DNA of 64,000 bases, taken from assembly GCA_013365325.1 (NCBI GenBank), contig JABVXV010000215.1, forward strand, positions 5,880 to 69,879, given 5' to 3'. Positions 54,301 to 64,000 of the stretch are shown here, piece by piece (within the stretch, counting starts at the first letter, position 1; each line of letters starts with the position of its first letter). The translations under genes and the position numbers were made by a program. The notes beneath the pieces were generated by a model that was not told the origin of the DNA, did not search any database, and worked only from the letters and a program-made list of their open reading frames with translations. This DNA comes from Dipetalonema caudispina. Taxonomy: Eukaryota; Nematoda; Chromadorea; Rhabditida; Onchocercidae.

Positions 54301-54735
54301 CCTATTTTAAAATAATTTTCACCAAAATCATTCAATAATTTTAAGAATTATTATTTTTTTTTTAAAAAAAAAAAGAAAATTAAAGGGTTGTAATTTTAAG
54401 GAAATTAAATTTTGACAAATTTGAGGTTTTTTTTTTTTTTTCTTCATTTAATACTGCAATTTTCTCCTTATTTATTACATAGTGAAGCATAATTGCAATA
54501 TTGTAAATTTAACAAAAAAAAAAAAAAGAAGTAACCACTGTAAAAGTTTTTTAATTCCAACAAAAGATATTCCTAAAGAGAATATCTTTAAAAGTTTTAC
54601 TCTATTTTAATTTAAATACACAGTAACGTTTTAAAAATTTTGCTTGTCAAATTTGAAATGTTATTATCTTTCGAAAACTTTCAATCACATCATTTCACTG
54701 CGTCCTTCAATTTACCTATATGATTAACATCGTAT

Positions 54736-55077
54736 AGTGTGAGTGGATGTCCTTGCGATCGGTTAACATGGCATAACACTCTTCTCGACAATTTGATTTT
54801 CTTAAATCTTTCATTAATCATACATGCTATTCTTGTTATTAAGCATTTCATCATTTNNNNNNNNNNNNNNNNNNNNNNNNNNNNNNNNNNNNNNNNNNNN
54901 NNNNNNNNNNNNNNNNNNNNNNNNNNNNNNNNNNNNNNNNNNNNNNNNNNNNNNNNAGTGTGAGTGGATGTCCTTGCGATCGGTTAACATGGCATAACAC
55001 TCTTCTCGACAATTTGATTTTCTTAAATCTTTCATTAATCATACATGCTATTCTTGTTATTAAGCATTTCATCATTT
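54736..55077. other. 100-N assembly gap flanked by identical 121-nt sequences
   Basis: 54857-54956 is exactly 100 Ns. The 121 bases before it (54736-54856, AGTGTGAGTGGATGTCCTTG ... TTTCATCATTT) are repeated without a visible difference directly after it (54957-55077). This is most simply an unmerged overlap between two contigs. Open frames drawn through it are artefacts. Confidence 0.93.
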
Positions 55078-55137
55078 AGCTATACAAATTTTTAACCTTT
55101 AACCTTTTTCATCATTTGTATCTCATGTTTCGTTTAA

Positions 55138-55610
55138 CTCTGAAAAGTTTACGATTAACTTCGTAGCTTATTTGACAACTCCCTCATGGCCAACCAAAAA
55201 CTCAACCATTTTACTTTTCATTTTGTATTTCATTCTGGCCTAATGGTACTGTTCATCATTGTTATTCTTTCGCAGTATTAAATTACTCTGTTCATTGTAT
55301 TTTACAAATTGTTCCTGCTTCCACAACTTTCTCTTCCGGCAAGAACCGGATATGACTGATATTGACAGCAATGACGAACATTTACACTCATTCCCTGTTT
55401 ATTATCATTTTGCTAACATAATATTGACTTATTGCAAAAAGTTTTTTAGTGTGATTGTAAAGGCCTATGAAAATAAAATATATATTTTTGAAGTTCAATT
55501 ATTCATAACTGCACTCTTTCTAACTTGCTGACGAGTAATGGTACTTATAATCGGTTTAAATATACGTGATCCGTTGTTTGTAGTATCTCAGTTCAGTATT
55601 AGTGTGAAAT
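55138..55610 (+). repeat. ~470-bp interspersed repeat, copy 2
   Basis: Same element as 34442-34907 but in the opposite orientation. Similarity begins at CTCTGAAAAGTTTAC and ends near CAGTTCAGTATTAGTGTG. A 90-codon open frame (55259-55531) runs through it; in copy 1 the matching stretch shows amino-acid changes (for example DEHLHS to DKHLYS), so coding constraint is not apparent. It starts 60 bases after the gap-flanking duplication. Confidence 0.9.
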
Positions 55611-56294
55611 CATTTTTAAACTATTTCCTAAATCATTCTTCCTAAAAATAAAAATAAAAAAAAAAAAAGGGAATGAAATCTGTAAGTGAATTTGTTTCGG
55701 CATAAATTTTATTGAAATAATTTAGTCATCGAAGTTGATATTGTTGTATTCACATACTTCCATTTCATTCAGTTATGCAATATTACTTTTTCGTATTCCT
55801 TGTTGACGGTAATAATAAATGAACGGATATTGGTAAAGTTGATCGTTGTATAAAGTATTATATCAATGATGAAATCTCAACGATCATGTCAATTCTTTCA
55901 TATTTAAAGAATTTCTTTTTCGTAATACAGTTTTTAATAATTTCTTCATTGCATTACGCATTGATATTTTCAAATTATTCCTTATCCTTAAAAATTAATT
56001 AAATTTTTCAAATTCTTCAATATCAATCGAGAAATATACTATTTTAACCTGTTCAATTTACTATTTATTAAATGGATTCAAGCAATTAGAATTGACTTGT
56101 TTCTTCCGATACTTTTTTTGTTTGATAAATTACTCATTCCATTCTAATGTATCTGTTACTTTTACCCTTTAAATCCATCATGGATGCAATTTATTGAGTA
56201 CCATTTTTGGCATTTTTTTTTTTTTCCTCACGAATTTTTTATTGTTTAATTTTCTAATCAACTTTTATTAAGGTTAACCGGCTTTAAATAATAC

Positions 56295-56414
56295 AGGTAC
56301 ATGCCGATACGCATGCAGATGTACATGCAAATGCGCATGCATACAGATGCACATTTGCGCAAACATACATGCACATATGCACATACAACATTTATATATA
56401 TATATATATATATA
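56295..56414. repeat. Alternating purine-pyrimidine tract (GCATGC/ACATGC then (TA)n)
   Basis: Degenerate units of GCATGC, ACATGC, GTACATGC and ATGCACAT run for about 90 bases and pass into (TA)n near 56395-56414. Such tracts favour Z-DNA or cruciforms. Confidence 0.75.
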
Positions 56415-57378
56415 GTGATATCAACAGAAAACTTTTAAATGTTCAATGCTGGGGGTTCAGCCTGATGAAAGGAGGGGAAGGGTAGGGTTTATCAGGTAAG
56501 GTGACATAACCTTGAACGCGTTCACTGCTATGTCACCAAAGACTGACATCCGAACCTTGAACACCAAAAAGATCAAAAAGAAGAGAGAGTGGAAGAGAGA
56601 AAGAGACACGAAAAGATTCTTCATAAATTTACAAATTTCGGAAAAAAAAAAAAAAAAAGACTTCCCGTTCCGATCGTTGGAATCTTTCTTTAACTATCGC
56701 TCCTCCTCTAAAAATCTTTTCCTGTTTTGGTTTCATTTTTCTTCCAAAATATAAGTAAGTATTTGCAATTAAAAAAAAAATACAGATGGTGTTGTTTTGA
56801 ATGCTAATATATACATCACGTACGTGATTGCTTACGTGGAATATTATTACCGTTATAGAAGAGATAAAATAGGTTTTTCCAAGTACTCTACTAACAAGTC
56901 ATGTAGCATGATAAGGGATTATTTATTTATTCATAAATTACAAATTCACATTTATTTCGTATTATTCGCAAAGATAGTAGATACTTGAGAAAAATGATCG
57001 TCAAATTATTGATAAGATAATTAGTCGAAAAGTTGTAATTAATTGAAGAGTCAAACAATGTTAAAAGATGAATGTAATGAAAAATATTCATGAGAATGAG
57101 ATGATTTTTTTTTTATCAGTAAAAATGTACTTTGTATAAAGTTTATTTCAAAGAAAATGCAAATGTATACATATTTATACACATATATGTGCGGAAATTT
57201 TTTTTTGGCCAAGCCAGTGATAATAAAATTTTACTCCATTTTAAACTGTTAACATTTCGACACTACATAGCAGATAACTGATAGGTTGATCCATAGAACA
57301 TTAACATTAATCTTAACCTTATCCTTTTTTGATTAGAAGGTAATTAATTAGTAAACGATAAAGTAGAAAATTTAACTG

Positions 57379-57409
<31 letters not shown>

Positions 57410-58904
57410 TTGCTTTGCCGTTACAATCTTTTTGTTTCATCATACATCATTACCTTAATGATTGAAAGCAATAGTTTATCATATTTTTCCGGAATACCGT
57501 ATTTCGTGAGAGCTTATATTTTGTTAGTATTGAATGCAAGCTATTCCCTGAATTAGGAGAACTAACAATCTAAAGGTTTTTGCACAAGACGATGGAGAAA
57601 ATCATCAGCATAGTTAAAATTCACGGATTAGAGAATAATTGTATTCCGGAATATTCCAGGAAAAGAAAAAAAACATTAGAAAATATAGAATTTTAACTTC
57701 ATCTTGAAAAGTTGCTATTACCTAAACATTAGACATTTATAAAACTAATATCCAATAGCAAAAGAAAAAAAAAAAAACAGGTGAACCGGAAATATCTCGG
57801 ATTATTGAGCTAAACAATCGGATGACAAAGAAAATGAAAAAAAAAAATCGTAGAAGGAAAGCAGAAAGACATTTGACATTTCCAGAATGTTGAAAGAATT
57901 CAGAAACTATCTTTTGAACTAGATTCTGAATTTCGCAGAACATTTGGGAAATAAATAAAGATAGAATCGAGATTAACCTTTATAGAAAAATAGAAAATCG
58001 GTGATGCAATATTTTCTCTATGGTCTATAAGGTCAAAAATAACTTGGTGATTTTAGATCGAAATAGATTATTTAATCCATGCTTCTTCTTCTTTTATCTA
58101 TCCGCATTGAAATTGAAAGAGCTCTAAATAAAAACATCATATTTCCTTATCAAATTTCTTGCATATCTAAACTTAAATATTAACTAATAGTAGCCTAATT
58201 TTGGCTAATATATTAACGTTACTTTAATATGATCGTTATCATCATTAAATGCTAAATGGTTACATAAATACGGTAAGATTAGCTAACATAGTGTATTTTT
58301 TATTTTTCAACAATTCTTAACTTTATAAAATTACGTCTAATTAAACAAATTTTTGAAATGCGTGAAAATTTCACGTGATGAAATAATTGATAGAATAATA
58401 AATGTTATAACTATTTGTATTCCTCAATTAATACCAATATATATTTCAATGAAAAATTCTGATTCTTTATTATTTGCTTGTTTATGATATGTTTAATGAA
58501 ATTTTGTAATTTCTTCCGATACTTTTTACAATCAATCATTAAAACGATCAATTTCTCTCTGTTCACATTCTACTACAGCAATTATTCTTTTTTTTTATTT
58601 CAGCTTAAATAGCTCTATTTAAATTACATTCATTTTCATGCAATATCAACAATGAATTTTTTTTTTTTTTTTTATCTTATAGTTTCAATTTATATTTTAT
58701 TTATATTTCTTAAATACTCCATTAACATAATATTAGAAGAGAAGGAAAGAATGGAAAATGTCTAAATATGGGCATTTTATGATAGTTTAAAATTAAATCC
58801 TATAAAAATCAACTATCAGCTGCCCGTTATTCGAGAAGATTGTAGTAGTTGATGGGGTGTAACAGCTGTCTGTCATCACTACGGATACCATCCATATCTA
58901 TCGC

Positions 58905-58918
58905 GGGGGGGGGGGGGG
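58905..58918. repeat. 14-base poly(G) run
   Basis: CGC followed by 14 G then 7 A, followed a few bases later by a poly(T) run; exceptional in this AT-rich background. Confidence 0.9.
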
Positions 58919-59340
58919 AAAAAAATTAATTAAACAACCCCCCATCTGTTCCCCTTTTTTTTTTTTTTTTTTTTTATACCACTCCATCATTTTTTTTTTC
59001 TTTTGAATCAAAAAATTTTTCTTTAATTATTACATTTCCCTGCTCGACCGCTCATTTCATATCAACATTCTCTACTAACTTCCACCAATAATTTTCATTT
59101 AACAATAAGCTTGGACTATATCAAATATCAATCATTCAATTGCATGGTACCTTCTTTCTCTTTCTCTTTCTCTCTCTCTCTCTCCCTCTCTCTTTCTACT
59201 ATTCATCATCCATTATATAGCCAAGAAAGCGTTTTTTTTTTTTTTTTTTTCCCTCCTCAACTCACATAAAAATATTTGGAAATAAAATAATTGGTCATTG
59301 TTCATTGTATTGCCTGTCTCTCTTTCTCTCTCACCATATA

Positions 59341-59620
59341 ATCTCCCTGTTTGGCCTAGATTTTAAAGGCATACCGCTACTATTCGTTATGACTTGGCCA
59401 GAGGATGGGGAAAATTGGATGCGATCTTATCACATATCTCCCCGTTAGGCCTAGATTTTAAAAAGGCATGTCGCAACTACTCGTTATGACTTCGCCAAAG
59501 GATTGGGAAAATCGGACGCGATCTTATCATATATCTCCCTATCAGGCCTAGATTTTAAAGGCATATCGCTACTACTCATTATAATTTGGCCAGCGGATGA
59601 GAATAATGGACGCCAGCCTT
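59341..59620. repeat. ~96-bp tandem repeat, about three copies
   Basis: Units begin with ATCTCCC...GGCCTAGATTTTAAAGGCAT at about 59341, 59436 and 59533 and continue through CGTTATGACTTGGCCA and GCGATCTTATCA. The third copy is the most diverged and fades near 59620. The unit is more GC-rich than its surroundings. Confidence 0.9.
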
Positions 59621-60833
59621 CTTACAGTTCCAAAATTTTATCGCAACTTGCGCATTAACCCATCTTAAGTAGCTGCACACTCTACATTTTAGCACATTGA
59701 AGCACATTCCTTCTCCAGCATTTGTGTCTCTTCCTTCCTTTCCATTCCTCTCTTCATTATTCTACTTCGTCTCTCTCATACTCTCAATCACTGCCATCAT
59801 TACAAGATATTTATTCCCTAGAATTCTTCTCGACTTCTAATCAGATACTATTTCATCAAACTTCATTATTCTTCAACAGTTCATATCTCTCTTTCAAACA
59901 TTCACTCTATCCTTACTACTCTCAATCTTTTAGATTTAAGTTTTCTCGTACATCTTAACAAATGTTGATCTGTCTGTCCATTATATTGTGTTACTTAAAG
60001 AATTTGCTTGAAACGTTGAATTAGCGTAGCATTTGAAATAGTTGAAATTTTAGTTCAAAAATTAATTTCATACAATCAGCAATTTTAACGATTTTACTTT
60101 AAAAAATTTCTTAAGAAACCAAATTTCTTTTTTTTCTTTTTTTTTTTTTTTCATTCATTATAAATATTCGCTTATTCTCATCATCAGAATTAATTATTTC
60201 TCAATTTACATATATATGTATATGAATGATTCTTTTAAAAAATTTCATAGAACCAAACGTTTTCTTTTTTTTCTCTCTCTCTCTCTTTTCTTCATCACAA
60301 TTATTCACCTAACTCTATCGGAATTTGTTATTTCTTAATTTACATATCTCGTTGTATGAATAATCTTTACAGTTCTTTGTATCTTTTCATATGAGAAATA
60401 ATGCTATAATGATACTGAATCATATATTTTAGTCTGGCTTTACTATCAATAGATTATATCGATTTTGAGTATATTAATAATTTGTGAATAAATAAATTAT
60501 GCTATTTAACCTTCACACTAGGAGAGAATGAAATAAATTGATTTTGTATTATTACTGAATAGCTATTATTTATAGATTAATGAAGCAATTATTTCTTTTC
60601 CAAATTGCTAACAAATTTCGAAATTATCCGAACATTCGAAATTAGTAAACTATTAACATTAACCATTTTTATTCATATGTTGTATTTTCAAATCTTCGCT
60701 TTTTTTCTTCTCCCCCAAATTAATTAATTTATTTATTCATTAAAACACTATATTCAAAGAATTTGTTTTCTCGAAAATTGTATATTTATCTAAACTACCT
60801 TATTTATCAACTGTACAGCGCCCTTTTAAATTC

Positions 60834-60864
<31 letters not shown>

Positions 60865-60951
60865 TAAGTCATATGACGATTACAGAGACAGATATTGTCG
60901 AGCCACGTTGAATGAGATCTGTCCCACTCTGTTTCGCCATCCTACCGGAGT

Positions 60952-62722
60952 ATGCGCGAGTTCAAGGTGACGATTTTTTGAATTATTTCGAATTTTAAAA
61001 TGAGATTAGAAAAAGGTAACAAAACTCATCATGGAAAAAGATGAGAATAAAATTATCAGTTATCAATAGTATCGTAATGTTAGCATTTTTATTTTAAAGT
61101 TAACAAGTTATTATTTAGTATGCAATTGTAGCATTATAATAGTATACTATGGTATGACAATTATTTTCAGGTAGTGGTACTCGGAAGCGGAGGTGTTGGT
61201 AAATCAGCTCTAACCGTTCAGTTCGTTTCGAATACATTTATCGAAAAATATGATCCGACAATTGAAGACTTTTATCGGAAAGAAATTGAGGTATATTCAG
61301 TGTTTTTCTTTTTTTTTTAATTTTTGAACGAAGTAAAGATGGAAGAAAATTAGACCGCAACATTTTTTCTGATCTTTGTGTTGCACTGAAGGTTTTATCC
61401 TGATCTCTGGAGGATATCGTGATACAGAGTGTTTAAAATCATAACCGGAAAGTCACATTTAGGATTCTCGAAAATTCAATGATATTTAGTACTAATGTTA
61501 CTTCATTGTCATTCGTTTACATATAATTAACTGGTCACACATAAACCAAATCAAATATCTTACAGGTTGTTGTGAGCTAAAAGAAAGTGTTCTGTTATTC
61601 AGAAAAAGCATACCAGGTATTGAAGTGAAATGTAAAATTCAAATAGCTTATGATTTGCCAAACGATGCTGTTGGGTATTGACATCAAATCATTGATGAAA
61701 ACCAGCGATATTTATTTGTCTATGAAAATAGTGAATTCCAGGTAGATGGTCAGCCATGTGTGCTGGAAATTCTAGATACCGCTGGCACAGAACAGTTTGC
61801 ATCGATGCGTGACCTATATATCAAAAATGGACAAGGTTTTGTGGTGGTTTACTCAATAACAAGTCAACAAACATTTCACGACATCAAAACAATGCGTGAA
61901 CAGATTGTTAGGGTTAAGGTGAGCCTTTGGATAATTAAAACAAAATATGAAAATTAATCTTGGCTCTACGTAGCGTCGTTTAGCGCTGACCGATGAACCT
62001 AGCAGTTTTTTCTTACTAAGTTTAAGCTACTATCCGAATTTTTTCGCATTCATGCATTACTCACTGCTGTCCTGAAGTTAATAGGATGCAATAACAGGAA
62101 ATTTATTTCAAGACAAGAGCCTTTTGGAGGATAAATAACTTATACAAACATCATCAATAACGAAGGCTACGGAGTGGTAATAAATGAACGAAATGATTTA
62201 AAAAATTCGTTTTAGGGTACCGATCAAGTGCCTATCCTATTGGTTGGTAACAAGTGTGACCTAATTCATCAGCGACAGGTAAATATTTCTCGTGAATTGA
62301 AATATTAACTTGAAAGACCATTAAATAATAGTGGTGATGTAATGGTAATATAATAGTAATCTAGCTTTATTCCGAAAACCAGACAACTTACCCACGAATT
62401 ATTTCGCCAGTTTTATGTACAGTCTTTTTCACAAGTTCACTTGCTTTTTGCATATTTTTCTGCAGCCAAAATTAGGTTTGAAATGGTATAAAATGGCCTG
62501 TTATCTTGCACATGTCACTTTTCCGCATTTTGCGATTCCGCTTTTCAGGTGCGAACGGAAGATGGTCTTGGCTTGGCAGAATACTGGTCGTGTCCATTCA
62601 CGGAATGCTCAGCAAAGAGTGCACATAACGTGAATACTGTATTCGCTGAAATTGTACGCGAAATGAATTATGTTCAAAATGCGCGCATCAAACAGAATCA
62701 GGGATGTTGTATAGTGCTGTAA
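60952..62722 (+). CDS. rap-2: Ras-related small GTPase RAP2
   Basis: Membrane-bound GTP/GDP switch of the Rap family. Five exons join in frame to 182 aa: 60952-60966, 61171-61290, 61742-61918, 62216-62278 and 62549-62722. The first exon encodes only MREFK, a common animal Rap junction. Visible motifs are P-loop GSGGVGKS (10-17), switch [10 protein letters not shown] (32-40), DTAGT (57-61), NKCD (116-119), SAK and a C-terminal CCIVL whose CaaX box C-I-V-L predicts geranylgeranylation. Phe39 distinguishes Rap2 from Rap1 (Ser39), and Thr61 in place of Gln is the Rap hallmark associated with slow intrinsic hydrolysis. The C-terminal ARIKQNQG replaces the vertebrate hypervariable region. No odd residues or lesions. 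It stands alone after a long gene-free stretch; neighbouring genes give no functional hint. Confidence 0.97.
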
Positions 62723-64000
62723 ATTACTCCTTCTCTTTCTCTCTTCCTTTCTTCCAGTCATTCATCATTGCACTCCTTACTTTGAATTACTTATTTTATT
62801 ACCATTATTGCTTTTTTATTAATTTGTATCTTTTTAATCAGTAATTAATTTACCAATCATTCCGTAATGGTCTGGTGCTCTTACGAATGAAGCAGTCGTG
62901 AAAATTTAGGTGCCAGTCAGGTCTGTGCGGTCATTCGATGTAACCCATCTTCCGCTAATGTGGTGATCAAGTGCGGATAAGACCTCATATGGATCATTCA
63001 GAAGGAGTTTACTATGTCATCTATCAAATTACTTTTTCCAAGCAATCTAGTTAGTTAAATTGTTGCTAACATTTAGATTCATGACGTTGCACAGCGTGGC
63101 AGACATTTTGGAATCCAAGAAAAACTTCTTTATCGGTAGCCGTTCTACTGAGTTTTGCACACAATATGTTTTCTCATTCCCACCCACTAAAAGTCCTGAG
63201 GAACCTCATATATATTTCTTTTCGTTTTACTGCACTTCTTGCTACTTATTTAAAACGGGTAAATTAATCTTAAGTACTTTAAATTAGCAATATAAAGGAA
63301 GAATAGCATAAAATCCTGGTGATAACACAAATTCCTATGTGTTTTGATGAGAAACTAATAGAATCAAAAAAAGAGTTTTGAATTAAGGTCGAAGAGAGAA
63401 ATTTGCTAAATGAGATGAATGGCAAGGTATTTTTTATCAAGATATCCAAGACTTACATAGTAGTGATTAAAAGAATATCTTAGCGATTCACCCACTACCA
63501 TTTAATAATTCATGGTGGGTCGTTGTTCTTCTCCGTCATACATTTGTCTAGTTTCTCCTCTGTCCACCCCTTATCTGATACCATCAAAACACATGACGTA
63601 CGTAACGTTGCTTTCATTTTTGCTGATAACAGCATTTCGTGACTTTTCCTTTTTTTTTTAAATTCATTTTAATAAAAAAAGACTACACTTTTCCCGGGTT
63701 TTCCTTTGATTCAAGGCAATACTTTCGTTTCTCTTTCACTGTATTCCTCTTTCATCCTAGCAGCTCTTCCTCTTTGTTGTTGTTAAAAAAAAAAGAGCTG
63801 TAACTTTTCCTCTGTTCCGTGGTGATTATTGAGCTTTTAAGACGAAAATATTTGCTTTCCAAATTTCTTATTTGTTTGTGATTTAAGTTAGCGCATGTTG
63901 CAGAATGGAATTGATGGTATAACATGTTTCTAGGTGAATTCTTTTTCATTTTATTTTAGGTAAATTTGAGGACTTGAATTCTTGTACTTGCAATGTGCAA
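62723..64000. other. Downstream of rap-2, no further gene seen
   Basis: Probably includes the rap-2 3' UTR. A 75-codon plus-strand open frame at 63060-63287 and a minus-strand frame at 63752-63949 lack splice or start context. The last bases may be approaching the next gene, but nothing can be called. Confidence 0.45.

Larger units (their letters stand above)
42246..54735. other. 12.5-kb stretch without a convincing gene
   Basis: AT-rich DNA with abundant poly(A)/poly(T) tracts. Notable simple repeats are (CA)n near 46181-46210, (TG)n at 49964-50012, a GA-rich run near 49196-49240, (GAT)n near 51123-51166 and poly(T) of about 33 at 51273-51305. Open frames of 60-125 codons exist (for example 47848-48225), but they are built from A/T homopolymers or dinucleotide repeats. 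A gene with very short exons could have been missed. Confidence 0.5.
55611..60951. other. Intergenic stretch upstream of rap-2
   Basis: No gene seen. It holds an alternating purine-pyrimidine tract (56295-56414), poly(T) of about 28 at 57380-57407, a 14-G run at 58905-58918, CT-rich runs near 59157-59200 and a ~96-bp tandem repeat (59341-59620). The rap-2 promoter and 5' UTR lie at the right end, just after a poly(A) run at 60839-60864. Confidence 0.5.

Noticed and set aside
54739..55075. Open frames on both strands running through the Ns.
   Set aside because: They exist only because the gap contains no stop codons.
55259..55531. 90-codon open frame on plus, initially protein-like.
   Set aside because: It lies wholly in the interspersed repeat; the other copy shows replacement changes and indels without preservation of the frame.

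Overview
This window looks like nuclear DNA of a nematode. Protein genes are cut into many small exons separated by short AT-rich introns with TTTTCAG/TTTTTAG-type acceptors. Several start codons sit directly behind such an acceptor, which is the arrangement expected for spliced-leader trans-splicing. Non-coding DNA is very AT-rich and full of poly(A)/poly(T) tracts and microsatellites. A clade III (filarial/spirurid-like) nematode is my best guess; that is an inference from overall character and not a marker-based identification. No rRNA, tRNA, CRISPR or viral gene was recognised.

Layout. Left part, all minus strand: a BAR-like coiled-coil protein (2187-4909), ribulose-phosphate 3-epimerase (7080-9536), an arylsulfatase of the ARSA/steroid-sulfatase group (12118-16301) with a foldback/tandem-duplicated element just upstream, and a doubtful small spliced gene (17771-18123). 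A gene-poor 6 kb follows, with a 62-bp tandem repeat. Centre: the complete 24-exon gene for the FACT histone-chaperone subunit SPT16 on plus (24335-32163), with one GC-AG intron, then a small predicted plus-strand gene of unknown function (32921-33410). These converge on three minus-strand genes in a row: PRMT1 (42233-39722), an MSP-domain tail-anchored protein (39156-36883) and the NatC catalytic subunit NAA30 (35913-33682). Right part: about 18.7 kb with no convincing gene (simple repeats, an assembly gap flanked by an identical 121-nt duplication, a ~470-bp interspersed repeat, a ~96-bp tandem repeat), then a complete RAP2 small GTPase gene on plus (60952-62722).

The recognised genes are housekeeping or signalling genes: chromatin passage (SPT16), arginine methylation of nuclear proteins (PRMT1), co-translational N-terminal acetylation (NAA30), pentose phosphate pathway (RPE), sulfate-ester hydrolysis, membrane contact/shape (MSP and BAR-like proteins) and Ras-family signalling (RAP2). 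The most unusual DNA-level observations are the ~470-bp repeat present in opposite orientations inside a NAA30 intron and beside the assembly gap, the hairpin element in front of the sulfatase, and the gap that appears to be an unmerged overlap. Exon models were built by hand from reading-frame continuity, splice signals and remembered family conservation; no alignment or expression data were available.
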